Assembly: GCA_002414505.1 (NCBI GenBank)
Contig: DHZF01000073.1
Location: forward strand, 853 to 17,661
Origin: Hyphomonas sp. UBA5111
GTDB taxonomy: Bacteria; Pseudomonadota; Alphaproteobacteria; Caulobacterales; Hyphomonadaceae
Direction of reading: 5' to 3'
Length of the DNA: 16,809 nucleotides
Shown piece by piece: positions 1-6,531 of this stretch. The position numbers were made by a program, and so were the translations under genes. The stretch's first letter is position 1. Every line of letters begins with the position of its first letter. The notes under the pieces were generated by a model that was not told where the DNA came from, made no database searches, and saw nothing but the letters and a program-made list of their open reading frames with translations.

Positions 1-1388
1 TTTTCGCGGGGCGGGCGGTCGTCACGGTCCCGGCGATCGCCGCGTTCGTTGCGGTCACGGGAGGGGGCGCGGTCATCGACATCGCGGAGGTCTTCCGGCG
101 CCGTGCGTCCGGCGCGGTGGCGGCGCACGAAGGCGGCGGCGACCTGTTCGGCGCCATAGGTATCGATCAGGGTGCGGGCGAGTTCAGCCTCATTGGCCGA
201 GGCATCTTCGGTGAAGATCGGGTCAGCCATCAGGCGCGCATCATCGAGCGCGTTGATTTCGTCCGCAGACGGCGGTTTGCCCCAGCTGGCTTCGATCTTG
301 GCATCGCGCAGAAGGCGCTCGACGCGGCGGCGGGCACGCGGGGCGACCAGCAGGGCGCTGACGCCCTTGCGGCCCGCGCGGCCTGTGCGGCCCGAGCGGT
401 GCAGCAGGGTGGCCGGATCGCGTGGCAGGTCGGCGTGGATGACGAGGCCGAGGTTCTGGAGATCCAGGCCGCGGGCGGCGACGTCGGTCGCGATACAGAC
501 GCGGGCACGTCCATCGCGCAGGGCCTGGAGCGCGTTGCCGCGTTCCTTCTGGCTCAGTTCCCCCGACAGGGCGACAACCGGGAAGCCGCGATTGCCCATG
601 CGGCTGATCAGCTTGTTGACGGCGGCGCGGGTCGTGCAGAACACGATGGCTGTTTCGCTGTCGGAATGGCGGACAATGTTGACGATGGCATTCTCTTCAT
701 CGCCGGGGGCGACCAGCAGGGCGCGGTATTCAATATCGACATGTTGCTGCTGTTCGGCGGCCGTGGTGATGCGCATGGCATCTTTCTGGTAACGCGCGGC
801 GAGGGCGGCGATGCCCTTGGGCACGGTGGCCGAGAACATCAGGGTGCGGCGGGTTTCCGGCGTGCCTTCGAGAATGTGTTCGAGTTCCTCGCGGAAGCCC
901 ATGTCGAGCATTTCATCGGCCTCGTCCAGCACGACGACGCGGACGTTCGAGGCGTCCAGCGAACCGCGACGGATATGGTCTGACAGGCGGCCCGGCGTAC
1001 CGACAACGATGTGCGCGCCGCGCGCCAGGGTGCGGCGTTCCTCGCGCATGTCCATGCCGCCGACACAGGTGGCCATGCGGGCGCCGGACTTGGCATAGAG
1101 CCATTCCAGTTCGCGGGCGACCTGTTGGGCCAGTTCGCGGGTCGGGGCGACGATGACGGCCAGGGGCGTGTCGGATTTCTCGAAGCGGTCTGCTCCGGCG
1201 AGCAGGTCACCGGCCATGGCGAGCCCGAAGGCAACGGTCTTGCCGGAGCCGGTCTGGGCGGAGACGAGGAGGTCCTTGCCGTCCAGTTCTGCTTCAATGA
1301 CAGAGGATTGGACGGGGGTGAGCGTCTCGTACCCACGCTGTGCGAGGGCCTCGGCGAGCGCCGATGGGATGAAAGGGGTATCGGTCAT
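1..1388 (-). CDS. DEAD-box ATP-dependent RNA helicase (3' end outside window)
   Basis: ATP-driven RNA unwinding or remodelling enzyme of the DEAD-box family, acting on structured RNA in the cytoplasm. From the ATG at 1388-1386, about 462 residues are visible: Q-motif TPVQ (near 24-27), Walker A AQTGSGKT (44-51), APTRELAQQ, TPGRL, DEAD within VVLDEADEML (about 152-161), SAT, then the second RecA lobe with ATDVAARGLDL and HRSGRTGRAG. After the helicase core comes a linker and an Arg/Asp-rich tail (RDRNERGDRRDRDDRPPRE) that continues past base 1, so the gene is truncated by the window edge, not broken. Basic tails of this kind usually bind RNA nonspecifically. The ATG is chosen because the Q-motif follows at the usual distance; no strong Shine-Dalgarno is visible. 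The orthologue type (RhlE, DbpA, CsdA) cannot be settled without the C-terminus. Confidence 0.95.
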   Translation of the reverse strand, partial: MTDTPFIPSALAEALAQRGYETLTPVQSSVIEAELDGKDLLVSAQTGSGKTVAFGLAMAGDLLAGADRFEKSDTPLAVIVAPTRELAQQVARELEWLYAKSGARMATCVGGMDMREERRTLARGAHIVVGTPGRLSDHIRRGSLDASNVRVVVLDEADEMLDMGFREELEHILEGTPETRRTLMFSATVPKGIAALAARYQKDAMRITTAAEQQQHVDIEYRALLVAPGDEENAIVNIVRHSDSETAIVFCTTRAAVNKLISRMGNRGFPVVALSGELSQKERGNALQALRDGRARVCIATDVAARGLDLQNLGLVIHADLPRDPATLLHRSGRTGRAGRKGVSALLVAPRARRRVERLLRDAKIEASWGKPPSADEINALDDARLMADPIFTEDASANEAELARTLIDTYGAEQVAAAFVRRHRAGRTAPEDLRDVDDRAPSRDRNERGDRRDRDDRPPRE

Positions 1389-1506
1389 TTGGTAGGGCTT
1401 TCTGGGGCGCTGGCGCAGCTTTCGTGCGCGCCGCGGGAAGATTTCGCCCCCTATGACACGTTTTTGCGCCCGGCGCCATAAAGGGTGCGCATGTCCTTAA
1501 ATGACC

Positions 1507-1544
1507 GGGTCCCGGATATTTGCTTCGCAAATTCCGGGATGACA
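1507..1544. repeat. Palindromic repeat, copy A
   Basis: The unit GGGTCCCGGA ... TCCGGGATGACA folds into a hairpin: outer stem CCCGGA (1511-1516) with TCCGGG (1533-1538), one bulged T, inner stem ATTTGC/GCAAAT, loop TTC. It lies between the helicase start and the GIY-YIG gene, in the same orientation as copy C and inverted relative to copy B. It resembles the short palindromic intergenic repeats common in alphaproteobacterial genomes. It carries no T tract, so it is not a typical terminator. Confidence 0.85.
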
Positions 1545-1564
1545 AAAGAGGCGATATCCCATCC

Positions 1565-1602
1565 TGTCATCCCGGAAAGCCTGAAAGGCTTATCCGGGAC
1601 CC
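1565..1602. repeat. Palindromic repeat, copy B (inverted, different inner stem)
   Basis: TGTCATCCCGGA ... TCCGGGACCC, the reverse complement of the outer part of copies A and C. The outer stem (1571-1576 with 1593-1598) is identical, but the inner stem is AAGCCT/AGGCTT with loop GAA in place of ATTTGC/GCAAAT, again with one bulged base. Both inner arms changed together, so pairing was kept. The GIY-YIG reading frame ends inside this repeat. Confidence 0.85.
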
Positions 1603-1928
1603 AATAGCGGACTGTCGGGAGAGATGGATTGGGGAGGGATCGAGAGAAGTCCCGGATACAAGTCAGTCCAGTCCGGATTGCCAGTTTCAATCAAGTCGAG
1701 TTTCCAAGCCCGGCGCCAGCGCTTGATGCGCTTCTCGCGAAGGATCGCCTCTGCGATGTCATCATGGCATTCGAACCAGACCAGTCTCTTGCAGCCATAC
1801 TTCCGCGAGAATCCGGGGAAGGTATCGTTCTTATGCTGCCAAATTCGCGTTTCCAGGTTTGACGTCACTCCGGTGTAGAGCGTGCCGTTTCGCGACGAGG
1901 CAAGCATATAGACAAAGGCGTAGGTCAT
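1590..1928 (-). CDS. Single-domain GIY-YIG nuclease-like protein (UPF0213/UvrC-N type)
   Basis: Predicted small endonuclease of the GIY-YIG superfamily, 112 residues from the ATG at 1928-1926. The first strand pair carries the signature tyrosines, FVYML (Tyr7) and LYTG (Tyr18). The helix arginine is in LETRIW (Arg28) and the metal-binding glutamate in AILREKRIKRW (Glu65), so the catalytic set looks complete. The family normally starts a few residues before the VYxL strand, which favours this ATG. An in-frame ATG lies four codons upstream, and a longer reading to 1997 would translate repeat C as MRSKYPGP, which is unlikely. There is no clear Shine-Dalgarno. The last residues (DSPLLGPG, stop) are encoded by repeat B. 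Function in vivo is unknown for this family. Its position between palindromic repeats suggests a link between the two. Confidence 0.8.
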   Translation of the reverse strand: MTYAFVYMLASSRNGTLYTGVTSNLETRIWQHKNDTFPGFSRKYGCKRLVWFECHDDIAEAILREKRIKRWRRAWKLDLIETGNPDWTDLYPGLLSIPPQSISPDSPLLGPG

Positions 1929-1973
1929 GAGTGCGAACATATCATGAACACGTTGATTGGTCACGTCGGTTCT

Positions 1974-2011
1974 GGGTCCCGGATATTTGCTGCGCAAATT
2001 CCGGGATGACA
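1974..2011. repeat. Palindromic repeat, copy C
   Basis: GGGTCCCGGA ... TCCGGGATGACA, nearly identical to copy A; the loop is TGC in place of TTC. Outer stem 1978-1983 with 2000-2005, inner stem ATTTGC/GCAAAT with one bulged T. It sits between the P450 stop and the GIY-YIG start, so copies A/B and C bracket the nuclease gene. Confidence 0.85.
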
Positions 2012-2031
2012 GGAAAGGGAAAGTTCGCTCC

Positions 2032-2045
2032 GTCCCGGGATGACA
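2032..2045. repeat. Partial copy of the palindromic repeat
   Basis: GTCCCGGGATGACA joins the left outer arm directly to the right outer arm plus ATGACA; the whole inner stem and loop are missing. It is best read as a deletion derivative of the same repeat, 20 bases beyond copy C. Confidence 0.5.
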
Positions 2046-2067
2046 AACGCTCTGTGCCGGGAAGGTT

Positions 2068-3294
2068 CTAGGCCTTCACGTCCAGCCGTTCGAGACCGCG
2101 GAAAAAGGGGAGGGCGCGCCAGACGAGGTCTTGTGGCGGCAGGGAGAGGTTCGGATAGCGGGCGAAGAGTTTTTCGAAGACGCGGCGCGCTTCCATGCGG
2201 GCGAGCGGCGCGCCGATGCAGATGTGCGGGCCGCCGCCAAAGGCGACATGGCTGGCGCGTTTCTGTGTGATGTCGAAGCGTTCCGACTGTTCGAACATGG
2301 ACTCGTCGCGATTGGCCGAGGCGAGCGAACAGAACACGACCTGACGCGCCTTCATCGGACAGCCGGCGACAGTCCGGTCGGCCTCGACAATGCGCGAAGT
2401 GGCCGAGACCGGCGCCTCATAGCGCAGCACTTCCTCGACGGCCTGCGGGCCGAGGGCGGGATTGGCCTTGAGGGCGGCGAGCTGGTCGGGATGGGTCAGG
2501 AACAGCCAGACACCATTTCCGATCAGATCGGTCGTTGTCAGATTGCCGCCGACCAGCAGCGCGCCGAGATTGATACGGATCTCATCATCTGTCAGCGGAG
2601 CGTCCCCGCTCGCCTGCAGCTGGACCATGTCCGTGATCAGATCGTCCTGCGACGCGGTGCGGCGGGCGTCCATCAATTCGGTGAAGTAAGCGTCGAGCGC
2701 GTGGCTGCCTTTCTCCATGCGCGCTGTCTCTTCCGGCGTGCGGACGGGATTCAGGCTGAGGATCACGTCTTCGGACCATTGGCGGAAATCCGGCAGACGG
2801 TCTTCATCCACGCCGAGGATGCGCGCGATGACGAGGACCGGGATCGGCACGGCAATCTCTGCCATCAGGTCGAAGACGCCTGACGCCGGGGCGGCGTCGA
2901 TCGTGTCGTCGATGATCGCCTCGATCTGGGGCTTCATCTTCTGGATGCGGGCATAGAACGCCTTGGCGAGCGGCGGGCGCACGCGGGCATGGTCCGGATT
3001 GTCGAGAAACAGGATGGAGGTGCGGCGGGGCTGGTCATCCTCGATCAGCTGGCGCGAGATGGAGCCCTCTTCGGCGTTCAGCGGATGGCGCACGAAGCTG
3101 CGATCATTGACGGTTTCGCGGATGTCAGCATAGCGCGTCAGGAACCAGGTCTTGACCATCTCATCGCGCATGACCGGGCAATTATGGCGCAGGGCCTCCA
3201 GTGGCGGGTGGGGATTGTCGCGCGCGCCGGGTGAGAAAGCGGTTACTTCCAGCACGGATTGCGGCACCTGCGGCGAGCCCGGATCGTCGGCCAT
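2068..3294 (-). CDS. Cytochrome P450
   Basis: Bacterial soluble cytochrome P450 (408 residues, normal for the class), a heme monooxygenase using electrons from ferredoxin or similar partners. Seen: heme loop FGGGPHICIG (352-361) with Cys359 as the thiolate ligand, ExxR as EEVLR (Glu288, Arg291), and I-helix GGNLTTT (249-255). In the I-helix the usual acidic residue before Thr-Thr is a leucine, which may alter proton delivery. There is no signal peptide or membrane anchor. The start ATG at 3294-3292 is preceded by GGGAGG at good spacing. It is the last gene of a probable sspB-thioesterase-thioesterase-P450 run, 90 bases after the preceding stop. No ferredoxin or reductase gene is in the window. 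The substrate is not predictable; a hydrophobic carboxylate or terpenoid-like compound is a guess. Confidence 0.95.
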   Translation of the reverse strand: MADDPGSPQVPQSVLEVTAFSPGARDNPHPPLEALRHNCPVMRDEMVKTWFLTRYADIRETVNDRSFVRHPLNAEEGSISRQLIEDDQPRRTSILFLDNPDHARVRPPLAKAFYARIQKMKPQIEAIIDDTIDAAPASGVFDLMAEIAVPIPVLVIARILGVDEDRLPDFRQWSEDVILSLNPVRTPEETARMEKGSHALDAYFTELMDARRTASQDDLITDMVQLQASGDAPLTDDEIRINLGALLVGGNLTTTDLIGNGVWLFLTHPDQLAALKANPALGPQAVEEVLRYEAPVSATSRIVEADRTVAGCPMKARQVVFCSLASANRDESMFEQSERFDITQKRASHVAFGGGPHICIGAPLARMEARRVFEKLFARYPNLSLPPQDLVWRALPFFRGLERLDVKA

Positions 3295-3384
3295 GTTTTC
3301 CTCCCTGTCCGGTCTTTGCGCCGGATCATTTGAGGGGAGATTAGCACGGAATCCGGGGGAAATCGCGGGTGACCCTGCGGGAGG

Positions 3385-3819
3385 CTAGAATTGCATGGGA
3401 CGCGGGATGCAGCTGGCGGTGGCCTGGGCGAGGAGGGTGCCGTCTTCGCGGGTCAGCTCACCGCGGGTGAAGAGGGCCGCGCGGCCCCGGCGGACACATT
3501 CGCCGCGCCCGAGGAGGCGCTCGCCAATCGGCACCGGGCGGAGATAGCTGGTCGTCATCTGCAGGGTCGGGGACATGGCCGGGCCATCCTGCGCGATCGA
3601 GCCGGCAAGGCTCATCACCTCGTCCAGCATCGCCGAGACGAAACCGCCCTGTGCGTCACCGCCGGGATTGGTGGCCTGTTCGGGCAGGGTGAAAGCGGCC
3701 TCGACCCAGCCGGCGTCGGGATCGAAGGCGATGAGTTCAAAGCCGAGAAAGGCGGTGGCCCTGGGCGGCGTCTTGTTGGTCAGGAGATCCTGCCAGAAAG
3801 CGCGCTTGTCGAATGCCAT
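3385..3819 (-). CDS. PaaI-type hotdog acyl-CoA thioesterase (paralogue 1)
   Basis: Hotdog-fold thioesterase of the PaaI/YdiI group, 144 residues, predicted to hydrolyse an acyl- or aryl-CoA thioester. The active-site segment NPGGDAQGGFVSAMLDEVM (51-69) matches the family pattern N-x3-(H/Q)-GG-x5-LD; the central helix starts at the GG pair and Asp66 fits the catalytic acid position. The later strand SYLRPVPIGERLLGRGECVRRGR is also typical. The start ATG (3819-3817) shares one base with the stop of the upstream paralogue (TGATG), implying translational coupling. The pair probably arose by duplication, and the two proteins might form a heteromeric hotdog assembly. Substrate unknown. Confidence 0.88.
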   Translation of the reverse strand: MAFDKRAFWQDLLTNKTPPRATAFLGFELIAFDPDAGWVEAAFTLPEQATNPGGDAQGGFVSAMLDEVMSLAGSIAQDGPAMSPTLQMTTSYLRPVPIGERLLGRGECVRRGRAALFTRGELTREDGTLLAQATASCIPRPMQF

Positions 3820-4274
3820 CAGCCGAGGCGCTTGAACAGCATCGGGATGGCGGTGGCGGTAGCCTTGGCGACGAGCTTGCCGTCGGCGTCAAAGCATTCG
3901 GCCTCCATGAAGGCGGCCGACTTGCCAAGTTTCAGGATGCACGCCTCGACGCTTGCCTTGCCCGGCATCAGGCGGCGCAGATAGCTGGTCTTCATTTCCA
4001 GCGTCGGGGCCGTCATCGTGATGTTGGACGCGATGATGACACAGGTGCTCATCGCTTCGTCGAGCATGGCGGAGATGAAACCGCCCTGAATGGCGCCGGT
4101 CGGATTGGCGAAGCTCGACGAGACATCGAAATCCATGCGGATGCGCTGGGCATCCTGATCGACTTCGGCCAGGCGCATGCCGAGCGTGTCCGAACAGGGC
4201 GGGCGCTTTTTCGAGTTCTGGAAGCGTGCCAGCATCTCGGCGTCCGAGACGCGGGGTTTTTCGTCGTCAGCCAT
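3819..4274 (-). CDS. PaaI-type hotdog acyl-CoA thioesterase (paralogue 2)
   Basis: Second hotdog thioesterase, 151 residues. Active-site segment NPTGAIQGGFISAMLDEAM (57-75) with GG at 64-65 and Asp72, followed by APTLEMKTSYLRRLMPGK, parallel to the neighbouring paralogue (QGGF-SAMLDE-M and TLxMxTSYLR shared). It has a longer charged N-terminus than paralogue 1. The start ATG at 4274-4272 lies 15 bases after the sspB stop. The stop overlaps the next start by one base. The close packing behind sspB suggests co-transcription, not a shared function. Substrate cannot be named from the sequence. Confidence 0.88.
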   Translation of the reverse strand: MADDEKPRVSDAEMLARFQNSKKRPPCSDTLGMRLAEVDQDAQRIRMDFDVSSSFANPTGAIQGGFISAMLDEAMSTCVIIASNITMTAPTLEMKTSYLRRLMPGKASVEACILKLGKSAAFMEAECFDADGKLVAKATATAIPMLFKRLG

Positions 4275-4289
4275 CCGGTCCGGCAGCGC

Positions 4290-4766
4290 CTATTTACGGC
4301 GGAAGGCGTCAAGATTGACGACCGTGCCGACATCCGCCTCTGGCGCGTCAGGGGCAAGCATGTCGGCCTCGTCCACTTCGCCAGCCGGCGAGATGACGGA
4401 GGCGTCCTTGTCCGGCGATTCGAAGGTCAGGCCGAAATTCACGGACGGATCCACGAAGCGCGAGATGGCGGCATAGGGGATATAAAGGTGCTGGGGCACG
4501 CCTGAGAATTTCAGGATGATTTCGAAATGGCCGTCTTCGACTTCCAGATCCCAGTACTGGTGCTGGATGACAATAGTCATTTCTTCCGGGAAACGCTCGG
4601 TCAGGTAATCGGCAATTTTTACCCCCGGCGCCTTGGTGCGGAAGGTGAGGTAGAAATGATGGTCACCCGGCAGGCCGTTGGTATTGCAGCCCTTGCGCAG
4701 GGCCTCGCGGACGACGCCGCGCATGGCTGCCTGGGTGAGCGCTTCGTAGCCGATATAGTCAGTCAT
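4290..4766 (-). CDS. sspB: SspB, ClpXP adaptor (alphaproteobacterial type)
   Basis: Proteolysis adaptor that binds the ssrA tag of tmRNA-tagged proteins and tethers them to ClpX. The protein has 158 residues: a folded substrate-binding domain (about 1-115, with DHHFYLTFRT and the hydrophobic VPQHLYIPYAAI strand region), an acidic flexible linker (about 118-147) and a C-terminal ClpX-binding module VVNLDAFRRK (149-158). That tail is the hallmark of alpha SspB. The start ATG is at 4766-4764; an upstream extension has no support. A candidate sigma-70 promoter lies at 4813-4841. The cognate tmRNA is also in this window, with tag ANDNFAEGELLAA. The downstream thioesterase starts 15 bases after the stop. 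Confidence 0.93.
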   Translation of the reverse strand: MTDYIGYEALTQAAMRGVVREALRKGCNTNGLPGDHHFYLTFRTKAPGVKIADYLTERFPEEMTIVIQHQYWDLEVEDGHFEIILKFSGVPQHLYIPYAAISRFVDPSVNFGLTFESPDKDASVISPAGEVDEADMLAPDAPEADVGTVVNLDAFRRK

Positions 4767-4812
4767 GGGCGCGCGGTTTCCCCGGTTTGTTGTGGTTGTT
4801 CCTACAGCGCCT

Positions 4813-4841
4813 ACAGTAAGGGCGCAGACAGGGGCTCGCAA
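4813..4841 (-). promoter_or_regulatory. Candidate sigma-70 promoter for sspB
   Basis: On the minus strand, TTGCGA (4841-4836) and TACTGT (4818-4813) are separated by 17 bases, about 47 bases before the sspB ATG. Matches are 4/6 and 3/6, so this is plausible, not proven. The -35 overlaps one arm of the dyad at 4829-4942. The -10 overlaps the second unit of a short tandem repeat, CCTACAG twice at 4801-4816. Confidence 0.4.
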
Positions 4842-4942
4842 CGGCGTTCGCACAAGGGGCGAGGAAAAAAATCACGCTCGCTTGATAGCGATTGTGACTA
4901 ACTCCTTGTGGCCACGGCGATCTTTCCGGGCGCGAGCCCCTG
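4829..4942. repeat. Nested dyad: 11-bp outer arms enclosing two inner stems
   Basis: Outer arms CAGGGGCTCGC (4829-4839) and GCGAGCCCCTG (4932-4942) are perfect inverted repeats. Inside them CACAAGG (4851-4857) pairs with CCTTGTG (4904-4910), and inside that lies the terminator hairpin. The three nested stems could form a rod about 114 nt long on either strand. No known RNA family was recognised. Confidence 0.55.
4865..4897 (-). terminator. Rho-independent terminator after the SFPASDPP gene
   Basis: Minus strand: TCAC-AA-TCGCT, loop ATCA, AGCGA-GC-GTGA, then seven T. The stem is nine pairs with one 2x2 internal loop. It starts 55 bases after the stop codon at 4953 and would insulate that gene from sspB. 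Confidence 0.75.
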
Positions 4943-4952
4943 AGATTTCCTG

Positions 4953-5144
4953 TTAGTAATTCGCCGGCGGGTCACTGGCCGGGAAGGACTCGTCGAGTTC
5001 CTCATCGACTTCGTCCCAATCTTTCGGCGGGTGTTCCATGCTTTCCGCGCCGGCCGGACGAATCTCCTTGTGATTGGTCGGCTCGTCCTGGTTCTCGGTT
5101 TCCGGGTCGGGTTTGCGATCTTTTGGGTCAGCTTGCTCAGTCAT
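4953..5144 (-). CDS. Small acidic protein with SFPASDPP motif
   Basis: A 63-residue, very hydrophilic and acidic protein of unknown function. The N-terminal half is rich in Asp, Glu, Pro and Lys and looks disordered. The C-terminal end, DEVDEELDESFPASDPPANY, carries the FPASDP motif found at the C-terminus of many short uncharacterised bacterial proteins. The start ATG (5144-5142) has AAGGAG six bases upstream, one of the best ribosome sites in the window, which fixes the start against a longer open frame reaching 5990. A terminator follows. It is divergent from the PLP enzyme gene, with 117 bases between the starts. There is no signal peptide or membrane segment. Confidence 0.8.
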   Translation of the reverse strand: MTEQADPKDRKPDPETENQDEPTNHKEIRPAGAESMEHPPKDWDEVDEELDESFPASDPPANY

Positions 5145-5261
5145 GTGAATCTCCTTGTCCCTGCTCAACGCATTTCGCGGCGTTCGGTTGCGTAAAAAGG
5201 CAATCTCTCTAGGCTGCCAGAACACAGACCAGAGAACTGGCGGACAGGGAGGACAGACCGG

Positions 5262-6503
5262 ATGATCACGATGCCGGAAACAGGACGCGACTGGAGCGAT
5301 GTGCGCGCGGAAATGGTCGCGCGCGGCGGCGGAGACGCGCAATGGCGCGACGGGCGCACGGCAGTCTATGTCTTCAATGCCGGGCCGGAGATTTCGGCCA
5401 TCCAACATGACGCCTATGGACTCTATATGGCGGAGAATGGCCTCGGCCCGCTCGCCTTTCCCAGCCTTGCGCAGATGGAGAAGGAAGTCATCGGCATGGG
5501 GTTGTCCCTGCTGCATGGTCCGGAAGGCTCGACCGGGGCGATGACGTCCGGCGGCACCGATTCCATCACGATGGCGATGAAGACGGCGCGCGATTATGCC
5601 CGCAGCCTTGGCAAGCCGCGCGAGGGCCAGAATGTCGTGCTGCCGCAATCGGCGCATCTCGCCTTCGACAAGGCGGCGCATTTGATGGATGTGGAAATCC
5701 GCCGCGTGCCCCTGAAGACAGATGGCTCTTGGGAGGCCGATCCGGCCGCGATGGGGGAGGCGGTGGATGATGCCACGATCATGATGGTCGGCTCGGCGCC
5801 GAATTTCCCGCATGGCATCATTGATCCCATCGCGGCGCTGGGCGAGGTCGCGGCGAAGAAGAATGTCTGGCTGCATGTCGATGCCTGTGTCGGCGGATAT
5901 TTCGCGCCGTTCGCGCGGATGAATGGCGTGCCCGTGCCGGATTTCGATTTCGCTGTGCCGGCGGTCCAGTCGATGAGCGCGGACCTCCATAAATATGGCT
6001 ATTGCGCCAAGGGCGCCTCGACCGTGCTGTTCCGGTCAGAAGACCTCTACGCCCATATGCCGTTTGACATGGCGGGCTGGAGCGGCGCGCCGATGAAGAC
6101 GCCGACGCTGGCAGGCACACGGCCGGGCGGAGCGATCTCTGCTGCCTGGGGCGTGATGAACACGCTGGGTGTCGAAGGCTATCGCAAGCTGCAGGGCCAG
6201 GTGTGCGAGACGCGCGAGCGGATGGAAGAAGGCGTGAAGCGGCTCGGCTTCGAGATTGTCGGCAATCCGATGCTGGGCCTGATGGCCTTTCACCATCCCG
6301 ATGCCCATGCCTTCGCGATTTATGGCGAGATTTTCAGGCGTGGCTGGTTCACATCGGTCACGAAAGAGCCGCCGAGCCTGCACCTGATGCTGAGCCCCAA
6401 ACATGCCGAGGTGGCCGACGCCTATCTGGCCGACCTCGAGGCCAGCGTGAAAGCGGTGCAGGCCGGCAAAGCAGGCGAAAAGGTCGAAGCGCGCTATAGC
6501 TGA
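5262..6503 (+). CDS. PLP-dependent lyase of the sphingosine-1-phosphate lyase / group II decarboxylase family
   Basis: Fold-type I PLP enzyme of 413 residues. Seen: phosphate-cup region MTSGGTDSITMAMKTARD (94-111), stacking-histidine region SAHLAFDKAAHL (130-141), VGSAPNFPHGIIDPI (176-190), cofactor aspartate in LHVDACVGGYFAP (Asp207) and the Schiff-base lysine in SADLHKYGYCAKGAS (Lys244). This motif order matches sphingosine-1-phosphate lyase, which cleaves a phosphorylated long-chain base into an aldehyde and phosphoethanolamine. The eukaryotic membrane anchor is absent, as in bacterial homologues. The usual DTHKYG is DLHKYG here. The start ATG 5262 has GGGAGG upstream; a second ATG lies three codons in. 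A related decarboxylase activity is the main alternative. It heads a plus-strand cluster and is followed after 28 bases by a dehydrogenase that could act on its product. Confidence 0.85.
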   Translation: MITMPETGRDWSDVRAEMVARGGGDAQWRDGRTAVYVFNAGPEISAIQHDAYGLYMAENGLGPLAFPSLAQMEKEVIGMGLSLLHGPEGSTGAMTSGGTDSITMAMKTARDYARSLGKPREGQNVVLPQSAHLAFDKAAHLMDVEIRRVPLKTDGSWEADPAAMGEAVDDATIMMVGSAPNFPHGIIDPIAALGEVAAKKNVWLHVDACVGGYFAPFARMNGVPVPDFDFAVPAVQSMSADLHKYGYCAKGASTVLFRSEDLYAHMPFDMAGWSGAPMKTPTLAGTRPGGAISAAWGVMNTLGVEGYRKLQGQVCETRERMEEGVKRLGFEIVGNPMLGLMAFHHPDAHAFAIYGEIFRRGWFTSVTKEPPSLHLMLSPKHAEVADAYLADLEASVKAVQAGKAGEKVEARYS

Positions 6504-6531
6504 CTGGATATTGCGCCGGGGAGGGCGAACC

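Noticed and set aside
117..983. Long plus-strand open frame (288 codons)
   Set aside because: It is the shadow of the DEAD-box helicase on the other strand; its translation is a Gly/Ala/Asp-rich string without family motifs.
1294..1545. 83-codon minus-strand frame beginning MSSRNLRSKYPGP
   Set aside because: Its N-terminus is translated palindromic repeat and the rest overlaps the helicase start; no ribosome site.
1507..2045. CRISPR array or insertion sequence
   Set aside because: The repeats are inverted and unevenly spaced with a gene between them, there are no uniform spacers, and no DDE or other transposase is present.
4829..4942. Nested dyad as 6S RNA, SRP RNA or a second tmRNA piece
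   Set aside because: No GGAAGCAGC-type SRP loop, no tag or CCA, and shorter than typical 6S. Kept only as an unexplained structure.
4953..5990. 345-codon minus-strand open frame
   Set aside because: Most of it is antisense to the PLP lyase. Only the last 63 codons, with their own AAGGAG and ATG at 5144, form a credible gene.
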